This document shows, piece by piece, positions 17,226 through 24,491 of a stretch of DNA of 64,000 bases (the first letter of the stretch is position 1; every line of letters begins with the position of its first letter). The stretch is taken from contig NZ_LT592170.1 in assembly GCF_900088825.1 (NCBI RefSeq), positions 186,001 through 250,000 on the forward strand, read 5' to 3'. The notes under the pieces are model-generated. The model searched no databases. It had not been told where the DNA came from and saw only the letters and a list, made by a program, of their open reading frames with translations. A program made the translations under genes and the position numbers. This DNA comes from Thiomonas delicata (GTDB lineage: Bacteria; Pseudomonadota; Gammaproteobacteria; Burkholderiales; Burkholderiaceae_C).

Positions 17226-18636
17226 GCTGTGTTCCTTTCTCAAGATTTGTGGGTCGATCGGCGGTGAACGACTTGTCAGCACCGGTTTTCACCGCGCTCA
17301 TCCAGGCCTGCGCCCCCATCTGCACCGGGTCCCAGGGGCTGCTGAACGGAGGTGTGTAGCTGAGATCGAGATCGTTCAAGTCTTCGACGCCCATGCCGTG
17401 GAACAGGGCTGCTGCGAACACGTCGATGCGTTTCGACACCTCCGAACGCCAGTGGCCGAGGATCTGCGCGCCGAGGAGACGACCAGTGCGGCGATCGCCG
17501 GTCACCCGGATGCGGAGCTTATGCGCGCCTGGGTAATAGGCCTTGTGATCCCAGGTTTCGATCTCGAGGGTGACGGGATCGAAGCCGGCCGTGCGCGCCT
17601 CAGCTTCGCACAAGCCCGTCCGTGCGATCGCCAACTCGAACACCTTCACGGTCTGGCTGCCGACCGAGCCCGCGAAAGAGCGCTCTCCGCCCACCGCGTT
17701 CTCGCCGGCCACACGGCCCTGTTTGTGCGCGGTCGTCCCAAGCGGCAGGTACACCGGTCGCTGGAGGATCCGATGCCAGGTCTCGACGCAGTCGCCGGCG
17801 GCCCCGATGCCGGGGATCGTGGTTTCCATGCGCTGCGTGACGCGGATGGCGCCCGAGGGCCCCAGTGCAATCCCAGCCGTGGCGGCAAGGGTGGTGTCAG
17901 GGCGCACGCCGGTGGCGACCAGCACCAGATCGGCAGTGGCGGCAAACCCGCCCGAACCCGACACCGTAAGACCGCGCCGGTTGCCGGCGGCTTCGATGCG
18001 CTCGACGGTGCAACCGGCTACGACCCGCACGCCATGGCGTGACAACTCCTCCCCGATCAGTCTGCCGAACGACGGATCGACGCTTGGGAACACGGGATCG
18101 GTATGGCTCACGAGTGTGACATCGATCCCCCGATGCCGCAGCGCGTCGGCCATCTCCACGCCGATATAGCCCGCGCCGACGATGAGGGCCGAACGCGCTT
18201 CGCCCGTCGTGAGATGGTGATGGACCGCGAAGCTGTCCGCCATGGTGTGCAGGCCATAAACGCCGGGGAGATCGAGGCCGGGTAACCCTTGGGGACGGAC
18301 TGGGACGGCACCGGTGGCGATGATCAGGTGGTCATAGCGCATCGTCTCCGCACGGCCGTTCGCCCCGCGCACGACATCGACCCTCTTTCCCACAGGATGA
18401 ATGACTACGGCCCGATGGTTCGTCAGGATGTCGATGCCGTCGAACGCGGTGCGATGGGCGAGTTGCCGGTGATCCGGCGTCTCGCCGCTGAGGTAGAAGG
18501 GCAGGCCGCAGATGCTGTAGTTCGGGTACGCGTCGGCCAACAGGACGGATATCTCGGCTCGGGGATCGATCTCGTGAGCCCGCAATGCCGCGCTGATGCC
18601 CGCATCGCTGCCGCCGATGATGAGCAGGCGCGTCAT
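17212..18636 (-). CDS. CoA-disulfide-reductase-like FAD/NAD(P)H oxidoreductase
   Basis: 474 residues from ATG 18636, with AAGGA on the minus strand before it. The N-terminal Rossmann FAD motif is LLIIGGSDAGISAALRA. The single redox cysteine is Cys43 in YSICGLPFY, the same position as in CoA disulfide reductase. A second Rossmann motif ALIVGAGYIGVEMA binds NAD(P)H, and GIGAAGDC is the second FAD contact. A dimerisation domain fills the C-terminal third. It probably reduces a low-molecular-weight disulfide or persulfide. In an ars operon it might supply thiols for arsenate reduction or detoxify metalloid-thiol adducts; both are inferred. Confidence 0.85.
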   Translation of the reverse strand: MTRLLIIGGSDAGISAALRAHEIDPRAEISVLLADAYPNYSICGLPFYLSGETPDHRQLAHRTAFDGIDILTNHRAVVIHPVGKRVDVVRGANGRAETMRYDHLIIATGAVPVRPQGLPGLDLPGVYGLHTMADSFAVHHHLTTGEARSALIVGAGYIGVEMADALRHRGIDVTLVSHTDPVFPSVDPSFGRLIGEELSRHGVRVVAGCTVERIEAAGNRRGLTVSGSGGFAATADLVLVATGVRPDTTLAATAGIALGPSGAIRVTQRMETTIPGIGAAGDCVETWHRILQRPVYLPLGTTAHKQGRVAGENAVGGERSFAGSVGSQTVKVFELAIARTGLCEAEARTAGFDPVTLEIETWDHKAYYPGAHKLRIRVTGDRRTGRLLGAQILGHWRSEVSKRIDVFAAALFHGMGVEDLNDLDLSYTPPFSSPWDPVQMGAQAWMSAVKTGADKSFTADRPTNLEKGTQHESP

Positions 18637-18724
18637 ACTTGTTCCTTTTCCAGGTTTGGCGCCGGAGAGAATCGCCTCGTGCTCCGCCGCTGGCGATCCG
18701 GAGCGATGCATACGCGATGAGGGG

Positions 18725-19237
18725 TCACGCCCTGTTTTCTGTACGTTGTTGGCCCAGATCACGCAACTGGGTTTGCAGCGACATGCGGTCGATCTTGTCG
18801 ATAGGCAGGGCGAGGAGCGGACGGATGCGAGAGGCGATTTGGAAGTGCACGTTGGCGAAGGCCTTGAGTTGACGCTCACGATCCCCGACAACCGCGGCTG
18901 GATCAGCGAAACCCCAGTGGGCGGTGATGGGTTGACCCGGCCATGCGGGACAGGCTTCGCCAGCCGCCTGATTGCAGACTGTAAAAATGAAATCCATCGA
19001 CGGCGCATCCGGCGCCGCAAACTCCGTCCAGCTCTTGCTGCGCAAGCCGTGAAGGTCATAGTGCTGACCGGCGAGCACTTCGAGCGTGAGCGGATGCACT
19101 TCGCCGCGAGGATGACTACCCGCGCTGTACGCCTTGAACCGATCTCGACCGAGATGGTTCAAGATGACTTCCGCCATGATGCTGCGCGCGGAATTGCCGG
19201 TGCAGATGAACAGCGCGTTGTAGATTTTTGCGGCCAT
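18725..19237 (-). CDS. arsC: Arsenate reductase ArsC, thioredoxin-coupled (LMW phosphatase fold), copy 1
   Basis: 170 residues. It reduces arsenate to arsenite. The anion-binding loop is CTGNSARS, with nucleophile Cys12; two further redox cysteines lie in FTVCNQAAGEACPAW. The fold is that of low-molecular-weight tyrosine phosphatases. It starts one base after the arsA stop, so it is in the same operon. It differs clearly in sequence from the second arsC at 21385-21897, so it is not a recent duplicate. An 88-base gap separates it from the flavoprotein gene. Confidence 0.93.
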   Translation of the reverse strand: MAAKIYNALFICTGNSARSIMAEVILNHLGRDRFKAYSAGSHPRGEVHPLTLEVLAGQHYDLHGLRSKSWTEFAAPDAPSMDFIFTVCNQAAGEACPAWPGQPITAHWGFADPAAVVGDRERQLKAFANVHFQIASRIRPLLALPIDKIDRMSLQTQLRDLGQQRTENRA

Positions 19238-19238
19238 G

Positions 19239-21023
19239 TCAAGCTCTTTCGGTGATGAGGCTGGGGCGGGCAGTCAGTTCCAGCAGGCGATCGACGCCGA
19301 CGGGCTCTTCTTTCAGCAGCGGCACGACCGCGTAGCGCCGGGCATGGCGGGTCGCGACGGCGTCGATTTCCCGCAGTTCGTGGCTGGCACGCTGACGCAG
19401 CAAGGGCGAGTTCGGCGCGGCCGCCGCGATGCTGTTGTTGATGATCCAGGCCCAGGGCTCGATCCCGGCGCGGCGCAGGTCGGCCTGCAGGTTTGCCGCC
19501 TCCAGCACCGGGGTGGTTTCGGCCAACGCCACGATCAGCACCTTGGTCTGCCTGGGGTCCTGCAACTGCATCATCGGGGTGGTGTAGTGCAGCCCGGTGC
19601 CGGCCATCTGGCGGGCGATTTCTCGGTGATAGGCGCCTGTCGCGTCGAGCAGCAGCAAGGTGTGGCCGGTCGGTGCCGTGTCCATCACCACGAACTTCCT
19701 GCCTGCCTCGCGGATGATGTGCGAGAAGGCCTGGAACACCGCGATTTCCTCGGTGCAGGGCGAGCGCAGGTCCTCGTCCAGCAGCGCCCGGCCTTCCGCA
19801 TCGAGCCGCGCGCCCTTGGTGGCCAATATGTGCTGCCGGTAGCGCTCGGTTTCGATGTGCGGGTCGATCCGGCTGACCGTGAGGTTGTCCAGCGCGCCGC
19901 TCAGCGTCTCAGACAAATGCGCTGCCGGGTCGGACGTGGTGAGATGAACCGGCAGGCCGCGATGGGACAGTTCGGCCGCGATGGCGGCGGCCAGGGTGGT
20001 CTTGCCTACGCCGCCCTTGCCCATCAGCATCACCAGGCCGCGGCCGTCTTCGGCGATGCCATCGACCAAGGCGGACAGACTGGGGGCATCAAGTACGAGT
20101 ACGGCCGGAGCCGCATGGGTGCTGGGCGCTTGCGAGGCCGTCGTGACCAGCAACTGGCGCAAGGCATCCAGGCCGACCAGGTTGAAGGGCTTGAGTGCGA
20201 CCCGATCGCGGGGCAGAGTTTTGAGCACCTCAGGGATTGCGTCCAATGCGGTCCGTTCGTGCGCGCAGATGGCTGCGGCCAGAGGGTCGTGCGCGGCTTC
20301 TTCCGGCGGCAGGACGCCGTTGATCACCAGATACTGCTGCGACAGGCCAATGCCGGCGAGTTCCTCATGGGTGCGTGCAACCTCCCGCAAGGCGGCTGGC
20401 TGGGCGCGGGCCACCAGAATCAAGCGGGTACGCTGGGCATCGGCCAAAGCCTCCACGGCCGCCTTGTATTGGGCGCGCTGCTTGCCCAGTCCGGCCAATG
20501 GGCCGAGGCAGGAGGCATCGCCCTTGTCCGCTTCAAGGAAATCACTCCATGCGCCGGGCAATTGCAACAGCCGGATGGTATGGCCGGTCGGGGCCGTATC
20601 AAAAATGATGTGGTCGTAGTCAGCGGTCAGAGCCGAGTCGGTGAGCAACGCGGTGAATTCGTCGAAGGCGGCGATTTCGGTGGTGCAGGCGCCGGAGAGC
20701 TGTTCCTCGATGCCGTTGACGATGTCGTCCGGCAGCGTCCCGCGCACCGGGCCGACGATGCGCTCCCGGTACTGCTGTGCCGCTTGCTGCGGGTCGATTT
20801 CCAGAGCCGACAGACCGGGCACACCATTGATGTGGGTGATCGTGTTGCCGATGGCCTGGCCGAACACCTGGCCAATGTTGGACGCTGGATCGGTACTGAC
20901 CAGCAGCACCCGTATGCCTTGTCCGGCAAGTTGCATGGCGGTGGCGCAGGACAGCGATGTCTTGCCCACGCCGCCTTTGCCGGTGAAAAAGAAAAAGCGC
21001 GGCGGCTGTTCGAGAAATTTCAT
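19239..21023 (-). CDS. arsA: Arsenite-stimulated pump ATPase ArsA
   Basis: 594 residues from ATG 21023. It is a duplicated P-loop ATPase: the first half has GKGGVGKTS near residue 15, the second GKGGVGKTT near residue 335, and each has a DTAPTGHT signature. The three metalloid-binding cysteines of the family lie in SGACTTEI, DASCLGPL and SPCTEEI. It energises ArsB for arsenite export. It lies between arsD (18 bases upstream) and arsC copy 1. Confidence 0.95.
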   Translation of the reverse strand: MKFLEQPPRFFFFTGKGGVGKTSLSCATAMQLAGQGIRVLLVSTDPASNIGQVFGQAIGNTITHINGVPGLSALEIDPQQAAQQYRERIVGPVRGTLPDDIVNGIEEQLSGACTTEIAAFDEFTALLTDSALTADYDHIIFDTAPTGHTIRLLQLPGAWSDFLEADKGDASCLGPLAGLGKQRAQYKAAVEALADAQRTRLILVARAQPAALREVARTHEELAGIGLSQQYLVINGVLPPEEAAHDPLAAAICAHERTALDAIPEVLKTLPRDRVALKPFNLVGLDALRQLLVTTASQAPSTHAAPAVLVLDAPSLSALVDGIAEDGRGLVMLMGKGGVGKTTLAAAIAAELSHRGLPVHLTTSDPAAHLSETLSGALDNLTVSRIDPHIETERYRQHILATKGARLDAEGRALLDEDLRSPCTEEIAVFQAFSHIIREAGRKFVVMDTAPTGHTLLLLDATGAYHREIARQMAGTGLHYTTPMMQLQDPRQTKVLIVALAETTPVLEAANLQADLRRAGIEPWAWIINNSIAAAAPNSPLLRQRASHELREIDAVATRHARRYAVVPLLKEEPVGVDRLLELTARPSLITERA

Positions 21024-21040
21024 GACGGTATTTCCCGCGT

Positions 21041-21385
21041 TCAGCAGCAGTCTTGCGCGGCTTTCGACTCTGCTGCCGGTTGTGAAATGCCTGCCCAGCG
21101 AGCCAGCTCCATGCGGTTGGGGTAGCGGCCCGCCAATGCCACTGCACCGTCCACCAGAACCAGGGGCAGGGCTTCCTGGCCGGAGCGTTCCAGGAATGCT
21201 TTGACCGTCGGGTTTTCGGCGAATGCCAGCGGTTGCCGGGCCAGATTGAAACGCTCGATCTGCGCACCGTTTTGCTTGGCCCAATCGGCGTCCGCCGAAA
21301 AGCTGACCAGACTTTGATCGACCTCCACGCCGCACACGCCAGTGCTGCAGCACAGGGCCGGGTCATAGATTTGAATGGCTTTCAT
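21041..21385 (-). CDS. arsD: Arsenite metallochaperone ArsD
   Basis: 114 residues. It hands arsenite to ArsA. The essential cysteines Cys12, Cys13 and Cys18 are in ALCCSTGVC, and the protein ends in a Cys-Cys pair (113/114). The thioredoxin-like fold segment ALPLVLVDG is present. Its ATG shares a base with the stop of the upstream arsC, so the two are translationally coupled. The arsD-arsA order is the classical one. Confidence 0.95.
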   Translation of the reverse strand: MKAIQIYDPALCCSTGVCGVEVDQSLVSFSADADWAKQNGAQIERFNLARQPLAFAENPTVKAFLERSGQEALPLVLVDGAVALAGRYPNRMELARWAGISQPAAESKAAQDCC

Positions 21386-21897
21386 TATGAATCTCCATCA
21401 ATGGTTGAATTTTTGTCACAAAAAAAAGGCGTACCGATCCGATCCAGATGCGTCTTCAAGCATGCAGGATCGCTCTTCAACTCCGTCAGCGGCAGGGAGA
21501 GGAAGGCCTCGATGCGGGTGCGCAGGATGCGATAGGCTGTCATGAAGGCAGCATTGATGGCCTCGTCGTCCCCAGTTGCATGCGCAGGGTCTTCGACACC
21601 CCAATGCGCGCGCAGGACCGGGCCAAGATAGGCCGGGCAGGCTTCGCCTGCGGCGCTGGAGCAGACGGTGATCACGATGTCCGGGGTTTTGGGCAAGTCG
21701 TCCCAGGACTTGCTGGAGAGTCCAACGGCCGGGATGCCTTCCCGCTCCAGCAAGGCCAGCGAGCGCGGATGCACCTGCCCGGTTGGATGGTTGCCCGCGC
21801 TCATCGCCATCCAGCCGGCGGGAGCCAGGTGGTTGAACGTGGCTTCGGCCAGAATCGAGCGGCAGGAGTTCCCTGTGCAGAGAAAGAGGATGTTCAT
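21385..21897 (-). CDS. arsC: Arsenate reductase ArsC, thioredoxin-coupled, copy 2
   Basis: 170 residues. The nucleophile Cys7 sits in CTGNSCRS, which has an extra cysteine where copy 1 has alanine. The two resolving cysteines are in ITVCSSAAGEACPAY. The C-terminal 30 residues carry two more cysteines not shared with copy 1. It is the second gene of the operon, 3 bases after arsR, and overlaps arsD by one base. Two unequal arsC genes in one operon suggest assembly from two ars clusters. Confidence 0.93.
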   Translation of the reverse strand: MNILFLCTGNSCRSILAEATFNHLAPAGWMAMSAGNHPTGQVHPRSLALLEREGIPAVGLSSKSWDDLPKTPDIVITVCSSAAGEACPAYLGPVLRAHWGVEDPAHATGDDEAINAAFMTAYRILRTRIEAFLSLPLTELKSDPACLKTHLDRIGTPFFCDKNSTIDGDS

Positions 21898-21900
21898 GGC

Positions 21901-22272
21901 TCAGGTTTCGACTAGGGTTGGCGAAGCTGTCGGCAGTGCCGTGTCGCAGTAGGTTGAAGCGCTGCTCAAGCCCGGACATTGCCCCGGGCGCCCGGAGCAG
22001 CACTCCTCGGTGAGATAGGCGATCAGATCCAGCATCAATGGAATGTTCGCCCGATAGCGCAGGTAGCGCCCCTCCTGTTCCACAGTGAGAAGGCGGGCCT
22101 GGGTCAGGGCCTTCAAATGGAAGGAGAGGTTGGTCGGCGGCACGTCAAGGGTGATCGCGATCTCGCCAGCCACCAAGCCCTCAGGCCCCTTTTTGACAAG
22201 CAGCCGATACACGTCCAACCGCACACCTGACGAGAGCGATTCGAAGATTGAAGTTGCGGATATTTTTTCCAT
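21901..22272 (-). CDS. arsR: ArsR-family arsenic repressor of the ars operon
   Basis: 123 residues. A winged helix (about 10-85, LDVPPTNLSFHLKALTQARLL) precedes a C-terminal cysteine motif EECCSGRPGQC, giving Cys91, Cys92 and Cys99, with Cys109 after it. This C-terminal arrangement resembles the As(III) site of the Acidithiobacillus ferrooxidans ArsR, not the helix-4 site of plasmid R773. It heads the minus-strand operon arsR-arsC-arsD-arsA-arsC and probably represses it. No clear ribosome site precedes ATG 22272. Confidence 0.93.
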   Translation of the reverse strand: MEKISATSIFESLSSGVRLDVYRLLVKKGPEGLVAGEIAITLDVPPTNLSFHLKALTQARLLTVEQEGRYLRYRANIPLMLDLIAYLTEECCSGRPGQCPGLSSASTYCDTALPTASPTLVET

Positions 22273-22274
22273 TT

Positions 22275-22298
22275 TTCAAGTCTACAACAATGATTGAA
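22275..22298 (-). promoter_or_regulatory. Possible ArsR operator in front of arsR
   Basis: An inverted pair TTCAA (22275-22279) and TTGAA (22294-22298) lies in the AT-rich stretch directly before the arsR start. This is where an autoregulatory ArsR site is expected, but the spacing does not match a consensus I can cite. Confidence 0.3.
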
Positions 22299-22374
22299 TT
22301 CATGCCTTGTGCTGTACGCATGCAGACATATGAATGACATGCAGTTGCTTTAGCAAGAGTCAACAATCACGAAA

Positions 22375-22563
22375 TTGTCACATCGTGAGCCTAGTGTGAA
22401 AGGCCCTGCTGCATTGCATAACAGGGGCCGAGACTTTCCTGTGCCGTCCTTCGACCCGACCGTTGCGATGGTGCCGAGCGTTTCTGGCCAATTCGTAGCG
22501 CGCGTGCCAAAATCCATCCACGCCAAGCTCTCTCGTGCCCAAGCCGAGGGCGTGCCTTATTGA
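22375..22563 (+). pseudogene. hicB-like antitoxin remnant, 5' part, cut by IS630
   Basis: The end of this frame, SGQFVARVPKSIHAKLSRAQAEGV, matches the C-terminal ribbon-helix-helix part of HicB-type antitoxins. The frame stops inside the first bases of the insertion sequence. After removal of the IS the reading continues, shifted by one base, as LNALALVAEGLG (23674-23728). So the gene carries both an IS insertion and a frameshift. The upstream 30 residues are not recognisable. No hicA toxin gene is seen. Confidence 0.6.
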
Positions 22564-23673
22564 GCCGGCATCAACGAACTTGAATCAAGCCGCATAACGA
22601 ACCGGTCCATGTTCGAAGTATTTGCGAATCCGCTCAGGCTGACGTTGCACGCTGCGCAGGTGGCGTGCGGTGGCCTTGACCAGTTGCAGCTTCGTGCGCG
22701 CCGGGGCCAGAGTCGTCACCGCTTGCTTGATGTCGGCGTTGGCCATCTCGTCGGGGTTGAGTTCGGGGCTGTAGCTGGGCAGGTAGAACACCTCGATCGC
22801 ATCGGCGTGCTCGGCCAGCCAAGCTTTCACGGGCTTGGCGTGATGCACCCGCAGGTTGTCCAGGATCAGGAACAACTTCTTGCTCGCCCTTTTGATCAGC
22901 CGGCGCAGGAAGTCGATCAGGATGTCCGTGTTGAGCGCGCCGTCGAAAATGCGCCAGCGCATCTGCCCCTTGTTGGTCACGGTGGAGATCACCGACAGGC
23001 CGTGGCGCTTGTTGTTGACGCGGATCACCGGCGTTTGCCCCTTGGGCGCGAAGCCGCGACCCCGTACGTCGTCGCTGCGCAGCCCGCTCTCGTCGCCCCA
23101 GTGAATCTCCGCACCTTCGGACTTGGCCTTCGCGGCGATGACCGGGTAGTCCTCCTCGAGCCACTTCTTGACCGCCGCGGGCGACTGCTCGTACGCCTTT
23201 TTCATCGGCTTTTGCGGCGTGAAGCCCCAGCGCGCCAGGTACAGGCCCATCGTGCGCACCGCCAACCGGATGCCAAAGCGCTGCTCGATGAGCTGCGCGA
23301 CCGCCGTGCGGGTCCACAGCGCGTAGGGCATCTTCAACGGGTCAGGCGTCTTGTCGGTGATGAGCTTGCGCACCGTCGCCTCCTGTGCCGCGTCCAGCAG
23401 CCGGCCATCGCCGCTCTTGCGCCCACTGGGTGCGTCGCGCAAGGCCTTCGCGCCCGCCGCTTCGTGGCGCTTGCAGATGTCGAACACACCGGTGCGGCTC
23501 AACCCAGTCTGCGCCGCAATCTCGTCGTAGGTCCGGCCCGCTTTGCGTAGGCGGATGACCTGCACGCGTCTCTCGTGTCGCGCGTCGCGCGACAGCGATC
23601 TCATGTCAGTTGCTTCCATCACACCAACATGATGGCGCATGCGAATACTTCAAGTTAAATACTTCCGAATCAA
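22560..23673 (-). mobile_element. IS630-family insertion sequence
   Basis: The element is 1114 bases. Its ends are imperfect inverted repeats of about 40 bases that share TTGA at the tip, then CGG, AACTTGAA and CGCAT at the same offsets. A TA dinucleotide flanks both ends (22558-22559 and 23674-23675), as expected for the TA target duplication of IS630. It encodes one transposase and looks intact. It sits inside a hicB-like gene. Confidence 0.85.
22585..23640 (-). CDS. IS630-family transposase
   Basis: 351 residues from ATG 23640; ATG 23604 (MRSLSRD) is a possible later start. The N-terminal helix-turn-helix domain (GRTYDEIAAQTGLSRTGVFDICKRH) is followed by a winged-helix region and the DDE catalytic domain, with Asp in HWGDESGL, Asp in LILDNLRVHH and Glu/Asp in YSPELNPDEM. 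The frame is complete and fills the element from end to end, so it may be active. The family inserts at TA. Confidence 0.93.
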   Translation of the reverse strand: MRHHVGVMEATDMRSLSRDARHERRVQVIRLRKAGRTYDEIAAQTGLSRTGVFDICKRHEAAGAKALRDAPSGRKSGDGRLLDAAQEATVRKLITDKTPDPLKMPYALWTRTAVAQLIEQRFGIRLAVRTMGLYLARWGFTPQKPMKKAYEQSPAAVKKWLEEDYPVIAAKAKSEGAEIHWGDESGLRSDDVRGRGFAPKGQTPVIRVNNKRHGLSVISTVTNKGQMRWRIFDGALNTDILIDFLRRLIKRASKKLFLILDNLRVHHAKPVKAWLAEHADAIEVFYLPSYSPELNPDEMANADIKQAVTTLAPARTKLQLVKATARHLRSVQRQPERIRKYFEHGPVRYAA

Positions 23674-23728
23674 TAATGCGTTGGCCTTGGTCGCGGAGGG
23701 CCTGGGGACGCGTGATCCTCATCCCTGA
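23674..23728 (+). pseudogene. hicB-like antitoxin remnant, 3' part
   Basis: Directly after the IS, the host sequence reads LNALALVAEGLG before a stop at 23728, which is the usual end of a HicB-type antitoxin. It is one base out of frame with the 5' part (a likely 2-base deletion), so the gene was probably already broken or was damaged later. Confidence 0.5.
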
Positions 23729-23856
23729 ACGCTGTCTGTTCCCGGCGGTCCGCTTGGGATCGTCTCAGAAACGGATCGCAAAGTGCGTTCAGCGTATGTC
23801 CTCTTTCCCTGCCCTACCCTGGGCTCATCCCCGTACCCCACCCGTCTGCCTCCACT

Positions 23857-24323
23857 TCAGCTTCCACTGTCGAATCTTCCAAATCTGCATCCCTGGACGC
23901 TGCGCTGGCCCAAACCCGGGCGTTCAACCGCCTGCGTAACCTCGCGGAGAAAGCCGCCAAGGATGCCGGATTGCAGGTTCTGCGCCCGGTGGCGCAGACC
24001 TATCTGGCCGGCTTGCCGGTGCTGAAACTGCAAGCGGCTGAGGATGACCAGCCCGGTCGTGCGCCCTATTTGCTGCCGTTGGCGGCGGACATTCACACCC
24101 AGTTCGCGCGGTGGATGCGCGCCCAGCCTGCAAGCCAAACCCTCTCGGGCACGGCTTTGCATCCGTTGTCCAAGCAACTGCTGTATCCGCATCTCTCCTC
24201 GCCAGCGTACAGGCGGGTGGTTTGGGTGCGCACCTGCGGGTCAACCTGGATGGCTCGCCCGCAGGGGCCATCACCCCGGGGCGCCGGGACGCGGCCCGGC
24301 AACGCCTGGCCCGCCAGCCTTGA
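23857..24323 (+). pseudogene. Degenerate coding remnant of unrecognised family
   Basis: Coding-like sequence without a proper start: RAFNRLRNLAEKAAKDAG, LRPVAQTYLAGLPVLKL, YLLPLAADIHTQFARWMRA and ALHPLSKQLLYPHLSS read in one frame. Near 24200 the sensible reading appears to change frame to GAHLRVNLDGSPAGAITPG and ends at 24323. This pattern suggests an old gene with a frameshift and lost 5' end. I do not recognise the family; it does not look like a Tns protein. Confidence 0.35.
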
Positions 24324-24400
24324 GTCCGCCATGACGTTCAGCACCCGAGTCGGTAACGACTGAAAAATCCGTAAACAGTCCAGTAGTTCCTTAACGCGAC

Positions 24401-24467
24401 AGGATAGAACTTTATTTTTCAGGATAGTACTTTATTTGTTAGGATAGAATTTCATTTGGCGTCAACA
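24401..24467 (-). mobile_element. End of a Tn7-like transposon beside glmS (putative TnsB-binding sites)
   Basis: Three tandem 20-base repeats (24401-24420, 24421-24440, 24441-24460) have the minus-strand core AAATAAAGT-x-CTATCCT; the third copy is more diverged. The core resembles the AATAAAGTCT part of Tn7 TnsB sites as I remember them. Moving toward glmS, the minus strand then reads TGTTGTTGTTGACGCC, giving the TGT tip typical of Tn7 ends at 24467 (or 24470/24473). That is about 24 bases beyond the glmS stop codon, where Tn7 inserts. Tight clustering of the sites resembles the Tn7 right end. No tns genes are visible in this window. Confidence 0.6.
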
Positions 24468-24491
24468 ACAACACCGGAACATCAAACTTCT

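Noticed and set aside
24401-24460. Tandem repeats read as a CRISPR array
   Set aside because: The 20-base units follow each other directly with no spacers and no cas genes are present; TnsB-type sites fit better.
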